Under the pieces are notes generated by a model. The model ran no database searches. It was not told where the DNA came from and saw only the letters and a program-made list of their open reading frames with translations. A stretch of 64,000 bases of DNA, from positions 18,746 through 82,745 of the forward strand of contig JAVBPQ010000023.1 in assembly GCA_031549525.1 (NCBI GenBank), read 5' to 3'. A program made the position numbers and the translations under genes. Shown here one piece after another: positions 1 through 8,644 of this stretch. How positions within the stretch are numbered: position 1 is the stretch's first letter; each line of letters starts with the position of its first letter. The DNA comes from WQUF01 sp031549525. GTDB lineage: Bacteria; Bacillota; Clostridia; Clostridiales; Clostridiaceae.

Positions 1-2196
1 AAATTCAATGATGTTTTAAATAAAGAACAATACGAAGCGGTCACTTCTATTGAAGGACCATTATTAATTTTAGCTGGTGCAGGATCAGGAAAGACCACTG
101 TCCTTACATATAGAGTTTCTTATATGATTCAAAATGCAAATATACCATTTTACAATATCTTGGCCATTACATTTACAAATAAAGCCGCAGAAGAGATGAG
201 AACTAGGATTATAAACTTAATTGGACAAGATGCTAACAATATGTGGATATCTACATTTCATTCAACATGTTCTAGAATTTTAAGAAGAGAAGCTGATAAA
301 TTAGGTTATAATAAGAGCTTTACAATATATGACAGCTATGATTCTAAAAGCTTACTTACAAAATGTATGGAAGAATTAAATATAAATGAAGATGATATAA
401 CTATAAAAGAAGCCATAAACAAGATTTCAAGAAAAAAAGACGAGTTTATATCTCCAATAAAATATTTAACAGAAACAGAGGGAAACTACAGAGAGAATTT
501 AATAGCTAAAGTATATGAATTATATCAAAAAAGGTTAAAGGAATACAATGCTATGGATTTTGACGATCTAATATTTATGACTGTTAAACTCTTTAAAGAG
601 CATGAAGATGTATTGGAGTTTTATAGAAGGAAATTTAAATACATAATGGTGGATGAATATCAAGATACTAATAAAGCGCAATATGAGCTTATATATCTCC
701 TTGCAAAAGAGCACAACAACATATGTGTGGTAGGCGATGATGATCAATGCATCTATCAATGGAGAGGAGCTGATATTTCAAATATATTGAATTTTGAGAA
801 GGATTATAAAAATAGCAAAGTCATAAAGCTTGAAAAAAATTATAGATCTTACAAAAATATACTAGATGCTGCAAATTCTGTAATAGAGAATAATATATAT
901 AGAAAAGGGAAAGAACTTAAAACAGATAAAGCATGTGGTGATAAGATAAAATATTATGCAGCTCATTCAGATATAGAAGAGGCAAATTTTTTAGTAGATG
1001 AGATAGAAAGTTTAATTAAGCATGAAAATAAAACCTATAAGGATTTTGCCGTTTTATATAGAACGAATGCTCAATCAAGGCTATTTGAAAATGCCATGGT
1101 TAAGCGGGGGATGCCATATAAAGTTGTAGGTGGTTTAAAGTTTTATGATAGAAAAGAAATAAAAGATGTGCTTGCTTATTTAAAAGTGATTGCAAACCCT
1201 TTAGATGACTTAAGCTTGCTTAGGATAATAAATACTCCAAAGAGAGGAATTGGAGATTCAACAATCCAAAAGATAGCAAAGTATGCAGAGTATATCGAAG
1301 AAAATATATATTCTGCACTTTTAGATATTGATCCATTAGGATTGCCATCAAAGACAAGATCTAGTTTAGATAAGTTTACAGGTCTTATGAACAATTTTAT
1401 AAGGAAAAAGAACAGCTTAAAAGCCCATGAGATCATGGTAGAGGTTCTAGAAGCTACAGGATATTTAGAGCTTCTAGAAAAAAGCAAATCTATAGAGGAT
1501 ATGTCAAGGCTAGAGAATATAAAAGAATTGCTCTCTGCTGCTATAGAATTTGAAAATTTAAATGAAGACAAGACATTGAATGCATTTTTAGAGGGTGTAA
1601 CTTTAGTATCTGATATAGATAGTTTTAATGAAGATTCAAATGCAGTTGCTCTTATGACTATACATAGTGCAAAGGGCCTTGAGTTTCCTGTGGTATTTAT
1701 GGTGGGCATGGAAAATGGTATGTTTCCAGGCTCTCAAAGCTTTAGAAATGAGAAGGAAATGGAAGAATCAAGACGGCTATGTTATGTTGGTATAACTCGT
1801 GCTAAGGAAAAGCTATACCTTACAAGAGCAGAAAGTAGGATGTACTTTGGGGAAACTACAGCATTTCCTCCATCGGATTTTTTGTCAGAAATATCAGAAG
1901 ATCTAATTGAGGATTTAAATGCAAGACCTAAGGTAAATAAAATTTTTATCAACCATAAAAATGAAAGCTTAAATACTAAAAGTTATTCTTATTTTAAAGA
2001 TGAAAATATAGAAAATAAACCTAAGATTAAATATTCTATAAAGGATTTTACGCAAGGTAAGAAGATAGAACATGATAAATTTGGACTTGGTATCATAGTT
2101 TCAGTGTCAAAAGAAGAGGAGAAGATGACAGTTGTATTTGACAATATGGGTATCAAAGTATTATCTATAAAAACTGCTCCTGTAAAGTTAATTTAA
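1..2196 (+). CDS. pcrA: ATP-dependent DNA helicase PcrA/UvrD (5' end missing)
   Basis: Superfamily 1A 3'-5' DNA helicase acting in nucleotide excision repair and in clearing replication blocks. The frame is open from base 1, so the start codon lies outside the window; by comparison with the family only a few residues are missing. Visible motifs are Walker A (GAGSGKTT, visible residues 26-33), motif II VDEYQDTN near residue 217, a QCIYQWRGAD motif III region, and motif VI (CYVGITRAKEK) near residue 594. The C-terminal part ends in the small Tudor-like domain usual in PcrA. It is followed after 15 bases by ligA, as in Bacillus and Clostridium, so the two are probably co-transcribed. A choice between PcrA and UvrD names rests only on taxonomy. 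The ATG at 124 is internal. Confidence 0.96.
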   Translation, partial: KFNDVLNKEQYEAVTSIEGPLLILAGAGSGKTTVLTYRVSYMIQNANIPFYNILAITFTNKAAEEMRTRIINLIGQDANNMWISTFHSTCSRILRREADKLGYNKSFTIYDSYDSKSLLTKCMEELNINEDDITIKEAINKISRKKDEFISPIKYLTETEGNYRENLIAKVYELYQKRLKEYNAMDFDDLIFMTVKLFKEHEDVLEFYRRKFKYIMVDEYQDTNKAQYELIYLLAKEHNNICVVGDDDQCIYQWRGADISNILNFEKDYKNSKVIKLEKNYRSYKNILDAANSVIENNIYRKGKELKTDKACGDKIKYYAAHSDIEEANFLVDEIESLIKHENKTYKDFAVLYRTNAQSRLFENAMVKRGMPYKVVGGLKFYDRKEIKDVLAYLKVIANPLDDLSLLRIINTPKRGIGDSTIQKIAKYAEYIEENIYSALLDIDPLGLPSKTRSSLDKFTGLMNNFIRKKNSLKAHEIMVEVLEATGYLELLEKSKSIEDMSRLENIKELLSAAIEFENLNEDKTLNAFLEGVTLVSDIDSFNEDSNAVALMTIHSAKGLEFPVVFMVGMENGMFPGSQSFRNEKEMEESRRLCYVGITRAKEKLYLTRAESRMYFGETTAFPPSDFLSEISEDLIEDLNARPKVNKIFINHKNESLNTKSYSYFKDENIENKPKIKYSIKDFTQGKKIEHDKFGLGIIVSVSKEEEKMTVVFDNMGIKVLSIKTAPVKLI

Positions 2197-2211
2197 CCTG
2201 GAGGATTTATG

Positions 2212-4215
2212 ATGAATTTTAAAAAGGACATTGAAGATTTAGTAAAAAAGTTAAATGAATATGCTTACAGTTATTATGTTTTAGATAACCCTTCTATTTC
2301 AGATAAAGAGTATGATAAGTTATATGACGAGCTATTAGAAAAAGAAAAAGCTTATAAATATATACTTCCAGAATCTCCTACACAGAGGGTAGGAGATAAT
2401 ATATTGACTAAATTTAAAAAGCATATCCACTTTGGAAAGTTATGGAGTTTAGATAAAGGTCAAACCATAGACGAAATAAAAGATTGGCATGTAAAAAATT
2501 TAAAGTTTATTGACGAGTATAATAGTTTAAATGAAGATAAGCTTCCAATTCCTACATATATTTTGACTAAAAAGTTTGATGGCTTGACCATAAATTTAAC
2601 ATATGAAAATGGCCTTTTAAAAACAGCAGCATCAAGGGGTAATGGAGAAGTAGGAGAAGATATAACAAATCAGGTAAAGACCATAAAATCTGTTCCAATA
2701 AAGATTTTAGAGAAAAGAGTTTTTGAAATCCATGGAGAAGCTGTTATGACAAAAGATGCTTTTGAAAAGTATAATAAAGATGCTAAAGTTCCATTGAAGA
2801 ATATGAGAAATGGAGCTGCTGGCGCTTTGAGAAATTTAGATTTAAAAGAGACTGCTAAAAGAAATCTAAGCGCTTATTTTTATGATGTAGGATATACGGA
2901 GAATATAAATTTTAATACATATAGAGAAATGATGGAGTTTATACAGAAGAATGGATTTATGACAGATGATTATTTTTATTATGCTGAAAGCTTTGAGAAA
3001 ATAGAGGAACAATTAAAATATATTGAGGTTAATAAGCCTAATTTAAATTATGATATAGATGGAGTTGTAATCGCTGTAGATGATATAAAAACGAGAGAAG
3101 CCTTAGGATATACCATTAAATTTCCAAAATGGGCTATAGCATATAAATTTAAAGCTGAAGAGACTACAACAAAGCTCTTATCCATCGAATGGAATGTTGG
3201 AAGGAGTGGAAGGGTTTCGCCTACAGCTGTCTTAGATCCTGTAAATCTTGGAGGAGCTTTAGTAAAGAGAGCAACTTTAAACAATATGGATGATATAAAA
3301 AGAAAGGGTGTAAAGATTGGAGCTAATGTATTTATAAGGAGAAGCAATGATGTCATACCTGAAATAATGGGAGTATCTGATGATTCCTTAGATGATATAA
3401 AGGAGATAATTCCTCCAGAAGTATGTCCATTTTGTGGAACAAAGCTCATATTGGATGGAGCTCATTATTTTTGTGATAATTCTCTAAGTTGCACACCTCA
3501 GCTTGTAAAGAGCATAGTTCATTTTGCTTCAAGAGATGCTATGAACATCGAAGGATTAAATGATAAAACTGCAGCTCAGCTAGTTGAGCAGCTTAATATA
3601 AAGACTATTGCAGATATTTATAAAATAAAGAAAGAAGAGCTTTTGTCTTTAGAAAAATTTGCAGATAAAAAGGCTGAAAATCTTATACGAGCTATAGAGG
3701 AATCAAAGAATAGAAAGCTTCATTCATTTATATATGCTCTTGGAATACCAAATGTTGGCTTTAAGACATCAAAAGACCTTGTAAAAAAATTTAAAAATTT
3801 AAACAATATCATAGAGGCTAGAGAAGAAGATCTTAAAACCACAAGCGATATTGGAGAGGTTGTATCAAAAAATATTGTAGACTTTTTTGCAAGTTTTGAA
3901 GTAAAATGTATTTTAAAAGAGCTTAAAGACATTGGTATGGAATTTGAGGAAGATGATTTTGAAATTACAGAGAGCATATTTACAAATAAAACTGTGGTTA
4001 TAACAGGTAAATTTAAAAAATATTTGAGGCAAGATATAAAGGATAAATTGGAATCAATAGGTGCCAATGTTTCAGAGAGCGTAAGCAAAAAAACAGATTA
4101 TGTTATTTTTGGTGAGGATGCAGGCTCTAAGCTTGAAAAAGCAAATAAATTAGGTATAAAGACCTTGTCTGAAGATGAGTTTGAAAATTTAATGAATAAG
4201 GAGGTTTTACTTTGA
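2212..4215 (+). CDS. ligA: NAD-dependent DNA ligase LigA
   Basis: Seals nicks in duplex DNA using NAD+ during replication and repair. About 667 residues, the normal family length. The adenylation motif KFDG (catalytic Lys near residue 121) is present, followed by an OB-fold region, a four-cysteine zinc finger (CPFC near residue 406, then two more Cys about 15-20 residues on), helix-hairpin-helix repeats, and a C-terminal BRCT domain from about residue 590. Two ATGs stand in tandem (2209 and 2212). GGAGG at 2200-2204 is 7 bases from the second, the same spacing seen for gatA, so 2212 is preferred. Its stop overlaps the gatC start. Confidence 0.97.
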   Translation: MNFKKDIEDLVKKLNEYAYSYYVLDNPSISDKEYDKLYDELLEKEKAYKYILPESPTQRVGDNILTKFKKHIHFGKLWSLDKGQTIDEIKDWHVKNLKFIDEYNSLNEDKLPIPTYILTKKFDGLTINLTYENGLLKTAASRGNGEVGEDITNQVKTIKSVPIKILEKRVFEIHGEAVMTKDAFEKYNKDAKVPLKNMRNGAAGALRNLDLKETAKRNLSAYFYDVGYTENINFNTYREMMEFIQKNGFMTDDYFYYAESFEKIEEQLKYIEVNKPNLNYDIDGVVIAVDDIKTREALGYTIKFPKWAIAYKFKAEETTTKLLSIEWNVGRSGRVSPTAVLDPVNLGGALVKRATLNNMDDIKRKGVKIGANVFIRRSNDVIPEIMGVSDDSLDDIKEIIPPEVCPFCGTKLILDGAHYFCDNSLSCTPQLVKSIVHFASRDAMNIEGLNDKTAAQLVEQLNIKTIADIYKIKKEELLSLEKFADKKAENLIRAIEESKNRKLHSFIYALGIPNVGFKTSKDLVKKFKNLNNIIEAREEDLKTTSDIGEVVSKNIVDFFASFEVKCILKELKDIGMEFEEDDFEITESIFTNKTVVITGKFKKYLRQDIKDKLESIGANVSESVSKKTDYVIFGEDAGSKLEKANKLGIKTLSEDEFENLMNKEVLL

Positions 4216-4505
4216 ATTTATCAGTAGACGATGTAAGACAACTTGCAGAACTTTCTAAGCTTAAATTTAGTAAAGAGGAGTTAAATGATTTATATGAGCA
4301 GATAAAAAAAATCGTAGATTTTAAATATATGGTTAAATTATCGAATCTTAATTTAGAAGATACCCCAATATGCATAAATCCAATTCCAATTGAAAACTTT
4401 ATGAGAGAAGATGTTGAGTCAAAATATTTTAAGTTAGATGATGTTCTTTTAAACGTACCTGAAAGTATCGAGGAATATATAGCTGTTCCTAGAATAATTG
4501 AATAA
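4212..4505 (+). CDS. gatC: Asp-tRNA(Asn)/Glu-tRNA(Gln) amidotransferase subunit C
   Basis: Small subunit of the GatCAB complex, which converts Glu-tRNA(Gln) and Asp-tRNA(Asn) to the correct amide forms. 97 residues, typical size. The pattern is that of GatC: an N-terminal LSVDDVRQLAELSKL helix and a C-terminal tail with REDV and PESIEEY..VPR. It starts at TTG, overlapping the ligA TGA by four bases (TTGA), with AAGGAGG at 4198-4204 seven bases upstream. The overlap indicates translational coupling to ligA, a common clostridial arrangement. Confidence 0.93.
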   Translation: MNLSVDDVRQLAELSKLKFSKEELNDLYEQIKKIVDFKYMVKLSNLNLEDTPICINPIPIENFMREDVESKYFKLDDVLLNVPESIEEYIAVPRIIE

Positions 4506-4520
4506 TCTGGAGGATTTTGC

Positions 4521-5969
4521 ATGGAAATACATAGGCTTTGTGGAAGCGAAATACGAGATAAAATAATAAATAAAGAGATAACCTGCGAAGAGGTTATAAA
4601 TCATTTTATAAATAGAATAAAAAACATAGATAGAAGAATAAATGCATTTATAACCCTTGATGAGGAAGGTGCTATAGATTCTGCAAGGAGAATAGATAAA
4701 AAGATTTCAAATGGTGATAAACTTGGAGCTCTTTGTGGAATTCCCATTGGGCTTAAAGACAATATAAACTATAAGGGCTTAAAGACAACTTGTGGCTCTA
4801 AAATCCTTGAAAACTTTATATCTCCATATACTGCTACTATAGCTCAAAAAATTTTAAATGAAGATGGTATAATAATTGGAAAATTAAATATGGATGAGTT
4901 TGCTATTGGCTCTACAAATAAGACTAGTTATTTTGGATATGTAAGAAATCCTTGGAATTTAGATAAAATTCCAGGAGGTTCATCAGGAGGATCTGCGGCA
5001 GCAGTTGCTGCAATGGAATTACCAATGGCACTTGGTTCAGATACTGGAGGATCCATAAGAGAGCCAGCTTCTTATTGTGGGGTAATAGGCACTAAACCTA
5101 CATATGGTGCTGTTTCAAGATATGGGGTAGCATCCTTATGCTGTTCTTTAGATCAAGTTGGTGTATTTGGAAGGTGTTACGAAGATGTGGCTCTCCTCTC
5201 TTCTGTAATTTATGGCTTTGATAAATCAGATTCCACATCAAAGGAATGCAAGATAAACATAGAAATAGAAGATGATCATAATTTTATAAAAGGCAAGAAA
5301 TTTGCATATTTAAAGGGTTTAAATGGAGAGAAAGAGAATTTGAAAATCTTAGAAATTGTAGATGCTGCTGCTAAAGAACTTAGTGATAAAGGTGCAATAG
5401 TTGAGAGGATTGAATTAAAGGATGAGATATTTGATCTATTTATGAGCACATATCATATAATGACATGTGCAGATTGCGCTGCAAATTTAGCAAGGTTTGA
5501 TGGTATAAGGTATGGATATAGAGATAAAGAAGCAAAGACTTCGGATGATATTTATTATCTCTCAAGGACAAAGGGATTTGGCGAAGAAGTAAAGAGAAGG
5601 ATAATAATGGGGAATTTGTTTATCTCAGAAGAGAACATGGATAAATACTACAACAACGCTTTAAGGATAAGATATAAGGTTATAGAGAAGATCAAAGAAG
5701 TATTAAAACAATATGATTATATATTATCACCTTCTACAGTTGATGTAGCTTGTGATATTGATAAAAAGCACTTTGAGGCAGAAAGTTATTTTAGCAATCC
5801 TCAGCTTATACTTGCAAATTTAACAGGGCTTCCTGCTATATCTATTCCTTATGGATTTTTAGATGATATGCCTGTTGGAATCCAATTTATAGGAAATTAC
5901 TTTTCTGATTCTGATCTTATTAAGCTTTCTCAAATATTTCCTAAAATAGAAATAGAGAAAGAGATATAG
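4521..5969 (+). CDS. gatA: Glutamyl-tRNA(Gln) amidotransferase subunit A
   Basis: Amidase subunit of GatCAB. It releases ammonia from glutamine, which is channelled to GatB. 482 residues. The amidase-signature Ser-cisSer-Lys triad is visible at K79, S154 (in GGSSGGSAAA) and S178 (in SDTGGSIREPAS), in register with published Gram-positive GatA numbering as I recall it. GGAGG lies 7 bases before ATG. It sits 15 bases after gatC and 10 bases before gatB, so the three subunits are almost certainly one operon. Confidence 0.97.
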   Translation: MEIHRLCGSEIRDKIINKEITCEEVINHFINRIKNIDRRINAFITLDEEGAIDSARRIDKKISNGDKLGALCGIPIGLKDNINYKGLKTTCGSKILENFISPYTATIAQKILNEDGIIIGKLNMDEFAIGSTNKTSYFGYVRNPWNLDKIPGGSSGGSAAAVAAMELPMALGSDTGGSIREPASYCGVIGTKPTYGAVSRYGVASLCCSLDQVGVFGRCYEDVALLSSVIYGFDKSDSTSKECKINIEIEDDHNFIKGKKFAYLKGLNGEKENLKILEIVDAAAKELSDKGAIVERIELKDEIFDLFMSTYHIMTCADCAANLARFDGIRYGYRDKEAKTSDDIYYLSRTKGFGEEVKRRIIMGNLFISEENMDKYYNNALRIRYKVIEKIKEVLKQYDYILSPSTVDVACDIDKKHFEAESYFSNPQLILANLTGLPAISIPYGFLDDMPVGIQFIGNYFSDSDLIKLSQIFPKIEIEKEI

Positions 5970-5979
5970 GAGGTAATTT

Positions 5980-7407
5980 ATGGAATACGAATTAGTTATT
6001 GGACTTGAAATACACGTTGAGCTTTCAACAAAGACTAAAATTTATTGTGCTTGCAGTACTAAATTTGGAGGAAAAGCAAATACAAATGTCTGCCCTATAT
6101 GCTTAGCCTTACCTGGTGCTCTTCCTGTTTTAAATAAAGAAGTTGTAAACTATGGAATAAAATCCGGTCTTGCTCTTAATTGTTCAATAAATGAGGTTTG
6201 CCATATGGATAGAAAAAATTATTTTTATCCTGATATAACTAAAAATTATCAAATTACACAAGCGCCTACACCTTTATGTAAGGATGGATTTGTAGATATT
6301 GAGCTTTCAAATAACGAAATAAAGAGGATAAGGATTGAAAGAATACATATAGAAGAAGATACTGGAAAAGCTCTCCATTCTAAAGATAAAACGCTTATGG
6401 ATTTCAATAGATGTGGTGTACCGCTTATAGAAATTGTATCAAAGCCAGATTTAAGAAGTAAAGAGGAGGTTATTCTCTATCTTGAGAGAATAAAATCTAT
6501 ATTGATTGCTATAGGGGTTTCAGAATGTAAGATGGAAGAAGGAGGTCTTAGGTGTGATTTAAATATATCCGTTAGACCAAAAGGGTTAAATGGACTAGGA
6601 GTAAGATGTGAATTAAAAAACATGAGTTCATTTAAAGCAATTGAAAGGGCCATCGATTATGAATTTGAAAGGCAAGTAAAAGCCATTGAGAATAATGAAA
6701 AGCTCATACAAGAGACCAGGAGATGGGATGAAAAAAATTTTGTTTCAATATCCATGAGAGAAAAACAAAGTGCAAATGATTATAGATATTATCCTGAAGG
6801 AGATTTAGGATGGCTCAATATAGATAAAGAATGGGTAGAATCCATAAGAGAGACCATTTGTGAACTTCCCCATGAGAGGGTAGAGAGGTTTATAAAGGAC
6901 TATAAACTTTCTAAATATGATGCATCAGTTTTAAATCTTTCAAAGGCTATGGCAGATTTCTTTGAAGATACAGTAAAATACGGCAGCGATGCAAAAGCAT
7001 CTTCTAATTGGCTCATGGGAGATATATCAAGGCTTTTAAATGAAGAAGCCATGACTATTGAAAAAATAAAGTTTTCTCCAAAGGATCTTGCAGATTTAAT
7101 AGGTCTTATACATAATGGTACAATTTCAAATGCAATTGGAAAATCTGTACTTGAAAATATGTTTAGAAGTGGAGAATCTCCTAAAAAGATAATAGATGAA
7201 AATGGCCTTAAGCAAAATAGCAATGAAGATGAGATTAAGGATGCAGCAATAAAGATATTAAAGGAAAATCCACATATAATTGAAGATTATAAAATAGGTA
7301 AGACAAAGATTTTAGGATTTGCAGTGGGACTTTTGATGAAAGAGATGAAGGGAAAAGCTAATCCTAAGATTGTAAATAAGATAATGTCCGATCTCATAAT
7401 TAGATAA
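5980..7407 (+). CDS. gatB: Aspartyl/glutamyl-tRNA amidotransferase subunit B
   Basis: tRNA-binding and kinase subunit of GatCAB. It activates the mischarged Glu or Asp and accepts ammonia from GatA. 475 residues, full length. It opens with the family signature YELVIGLEIHVEL and has the CxC...CPxC zinc-type cysteines near residues 24-42 (CACS and CPIC), then the DFNRCGVPLIEIVSKPD catalytic block and a C-terminal YqeY-like helical tail. AGGAGG precedes the ATG. It is the last gene of the pcrA-ligA-gatCAB run and is followed immediately by a strong terminator. Confidence 0.97.
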   Translation: MEYELVIGLEIHVELSTKTKIYCACSTKFGGKANTNVCPICLALPGALPVLNKEVVNYGIKSGLALNCSINEVCHMDRKNYFYPDITKNYQITQAPTPLCKDGFVDIELSNNEIKRIRIERIHIEEDTGKALHSKDKTLMDFNRCGVPLIEIVSKPDLRSKEEVILYLERIKSILIAIGVSECKMEEGGLRCDLNISVRPKGLNGLGVRCELKNMSSFKAIERAIDYEFERQVKAIENNEKLIQETRRWDEKNFVSISMREKQSANDYRYYPEGDLGWLNIDKEWVESIRETICELPHERVERFIKDYKLSKYDASVLNLSKAMADFFEDTVKYGSDAKASSNWLMGDISRLLNEEAMTIEKIKFSPKDLADLIGLIHNGTISNAIGKSVLENMFRSGESPKKIIDENGLKQNSNEDEIKDAAIKILKENPHIIEDYKIGKTKILGFAVGLLMKEMKGKANPKIVNKIMSDLIIR

Positions 7408-7410
7408 CAA

Positions 7411-7446
7411 AAAACCAAAAGTTAATTAGACTTTTGGTTTTTTTAT
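7411..7446 (+). terminator. Intrinsic terminator after gatB
   Basis: Perfect 11-bp stem AAAACCAAAAG / CTTTTGGTTTT (7411-7421 with 7431-7441), 9-base loop, and a T-run continuing to 7445. It lies four bases past the gatB stop and ends the first transcription unit. Confidence 0.9.
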
Positions 7447-8100
7447 TAAAAAACTTTACTTTGTAAATTTGATTTGTTTTTAAAATATAGATTATATTTA
7501 TGTGAAATAATAATCGAATAAAATATTTATATATAATATTTTATCAAATATTATAAAAATGGATGATTAATTGAAATATAGAATAAAATAAAGTTGAAAT
7601 TTTAAAAAAAAATTGTTTTTTTTATTTGAACAATAACAACAAAAAAACTATCTGATATTTTATAATTATAATATAAAAACCTTTTTATGGAAATAATAAA
7701 TTATAATGTAAGGTGGTGTTTTATTAATTTTAAGATGAGATGATAAACTTTTCAAATAATATATTAAAAAAGATTATTTTTTATATACTATATAATAAGA
7801 AAAATATTATAAAATTAATTCTATATTTAGTATAACTTTATAAAGTTAAGCTTTATGCCAAACTTTAAACTTTTATTTAAATATTAGGTTTTAATAAAAA
7901 ACTATTTAAACATTAGATATTTTTCTGTATACTTTATATATACAAGAAATACTAAAAAGTCTTGTTTTTAAAACCAAGTATTTAATTTAAGCTATTTGTT
8001 TTAAAAACATTATAATCTTTTATTGACAATTGATTTGGTGCTTTATTTTGCTTAGAATATAATAAATTAATTGTGCATAACTCAATATAGCTAAAGTTTT
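7447..8100. other. Long, very AT-rich intergenic region, no gene seen
   Basis: About 650 bases without a plausible gene; ORFs on either strand are very short and lack ribosome sites. The base composition is markedly more AT-rich than the flanking genes. An AAGGTGG-like ribosome-site string near 7709 leads nowhere. Imperfect palindromes occur, for example around 7970 (CTTG..CCAAG). The only probable signal is a promoter near the 3' edge (8035-8063). The region separates the housekeeping run from the sigma-factor island. Confidence 0.6.
8035..8063 (+). promoter_or_regulatory. Possible promoter of the sigma-factor gene
   Basis: TATAAT at 8058-8063 with TTGGTG at 8035-8040, spacer 17. The -35 match is weak. 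A perfect TTGACA at 8023-8028 is too far from this -10. Transcription would start about 45 bases before the sigma-factor ATG. ECF sigma genes often also have an autoregulated promoter, which cannot be recognised here. Confidence 0.4.
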
Positions 8101-8113
8101 GGGGTGGCCATCT

Positions 8114-8638
8114 ATGGATGAAAAACTAAAAGAGGTTTTTTCAAAAGAGAATTATGATAAAGGAAAGGTTTTTAATGAACTTTATTCTTTGTTGTGGCTT
8201 GACTTATATAAATATGCTGTATATACGCTTGGAAACCATGAAGAAGCAGAAGATGCAGTACAAGATGCAGTAGCACTTGCTTATGATAATTTTGAAAAGT
8301 TGAAAAATAAAGAAGCATTTAAATATTGGGTTTTTAAGATATTATCAAATTGCTGTAAGAAGAAGTTAAGAGGAATTATATGGAATAGAAAGACATCTCC
8401 TATCTATGATATTTTTGATTTGAGCGAAGAGGATAAGACGGATCAAATGATGGAAAGCTTAGATTTATATAATGAAATAACTAAACTAAAAAGTGATGAA
8501 CGCATGATACTTAATTTATCCATTTTCGGAGGATACAAAAGTAATGAAATTTCTGAAATATTGAATTTTCCAGAAGGTACTGTCAGGTCAAAACTGCATA
8601 GAGCATTGAAAAAATTAAAAGGTAATATTGGAGAGTGA
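8114..8638 (+). CDS. ECF-type sigma-70 family RNA polymerase sigma factor
   Basis: 174-residue alternative sigma factor with only regions 2 and 4, the ECF layout. Region 2 (about residues 20-90) has the helix EEAEDAVQDAVALAY for -10 recognition and core binding. Region 4 (about residues 120-165) has a helix-turn-helix around SNEISEILNFPEGTVRSKLHRA for the -35. The open frame begins at a TTG (8099), but GGGGTGG at 8101-8107 sits 6 bases before ATG 8114, so that ATG is chosen. The stop is 6 bases before the first beta-propeller gene, so the two are co-transcribed. By analogy with other ECF systems the partner is likely to control this sigma factor; that is inference. Confidence 0.9.
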   Translation: MDEKLKEVFSKENYDKGKVFNELYSLLWLDLYKYAVYTLGNHEEAEDAVQDAVALAYDNFEKLKNKEAFKYWVFKILSNCCKKKLRGIIWNRKTSPIYDIFDLSEEDKTDQMMESLDLYNEITKLKSDERMILNLSIFGGYKSNEISEILNFPEGTVRSKLHRALKKLKGNIGE

Positions 8639-8644
8639 AGTAAT

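Noticed and set aside
1176..1709. 177-codon minus-strand frame opposite pcrA
   Set aside because: Lies wholly inside the conserved helicase gene, has no ribosome site, and reads as a low-complexity Ser/Ile/Phe-rich mirror of it. Similar mirror frames opposite ligA, topA, tsf and others were dropped for the same reason.
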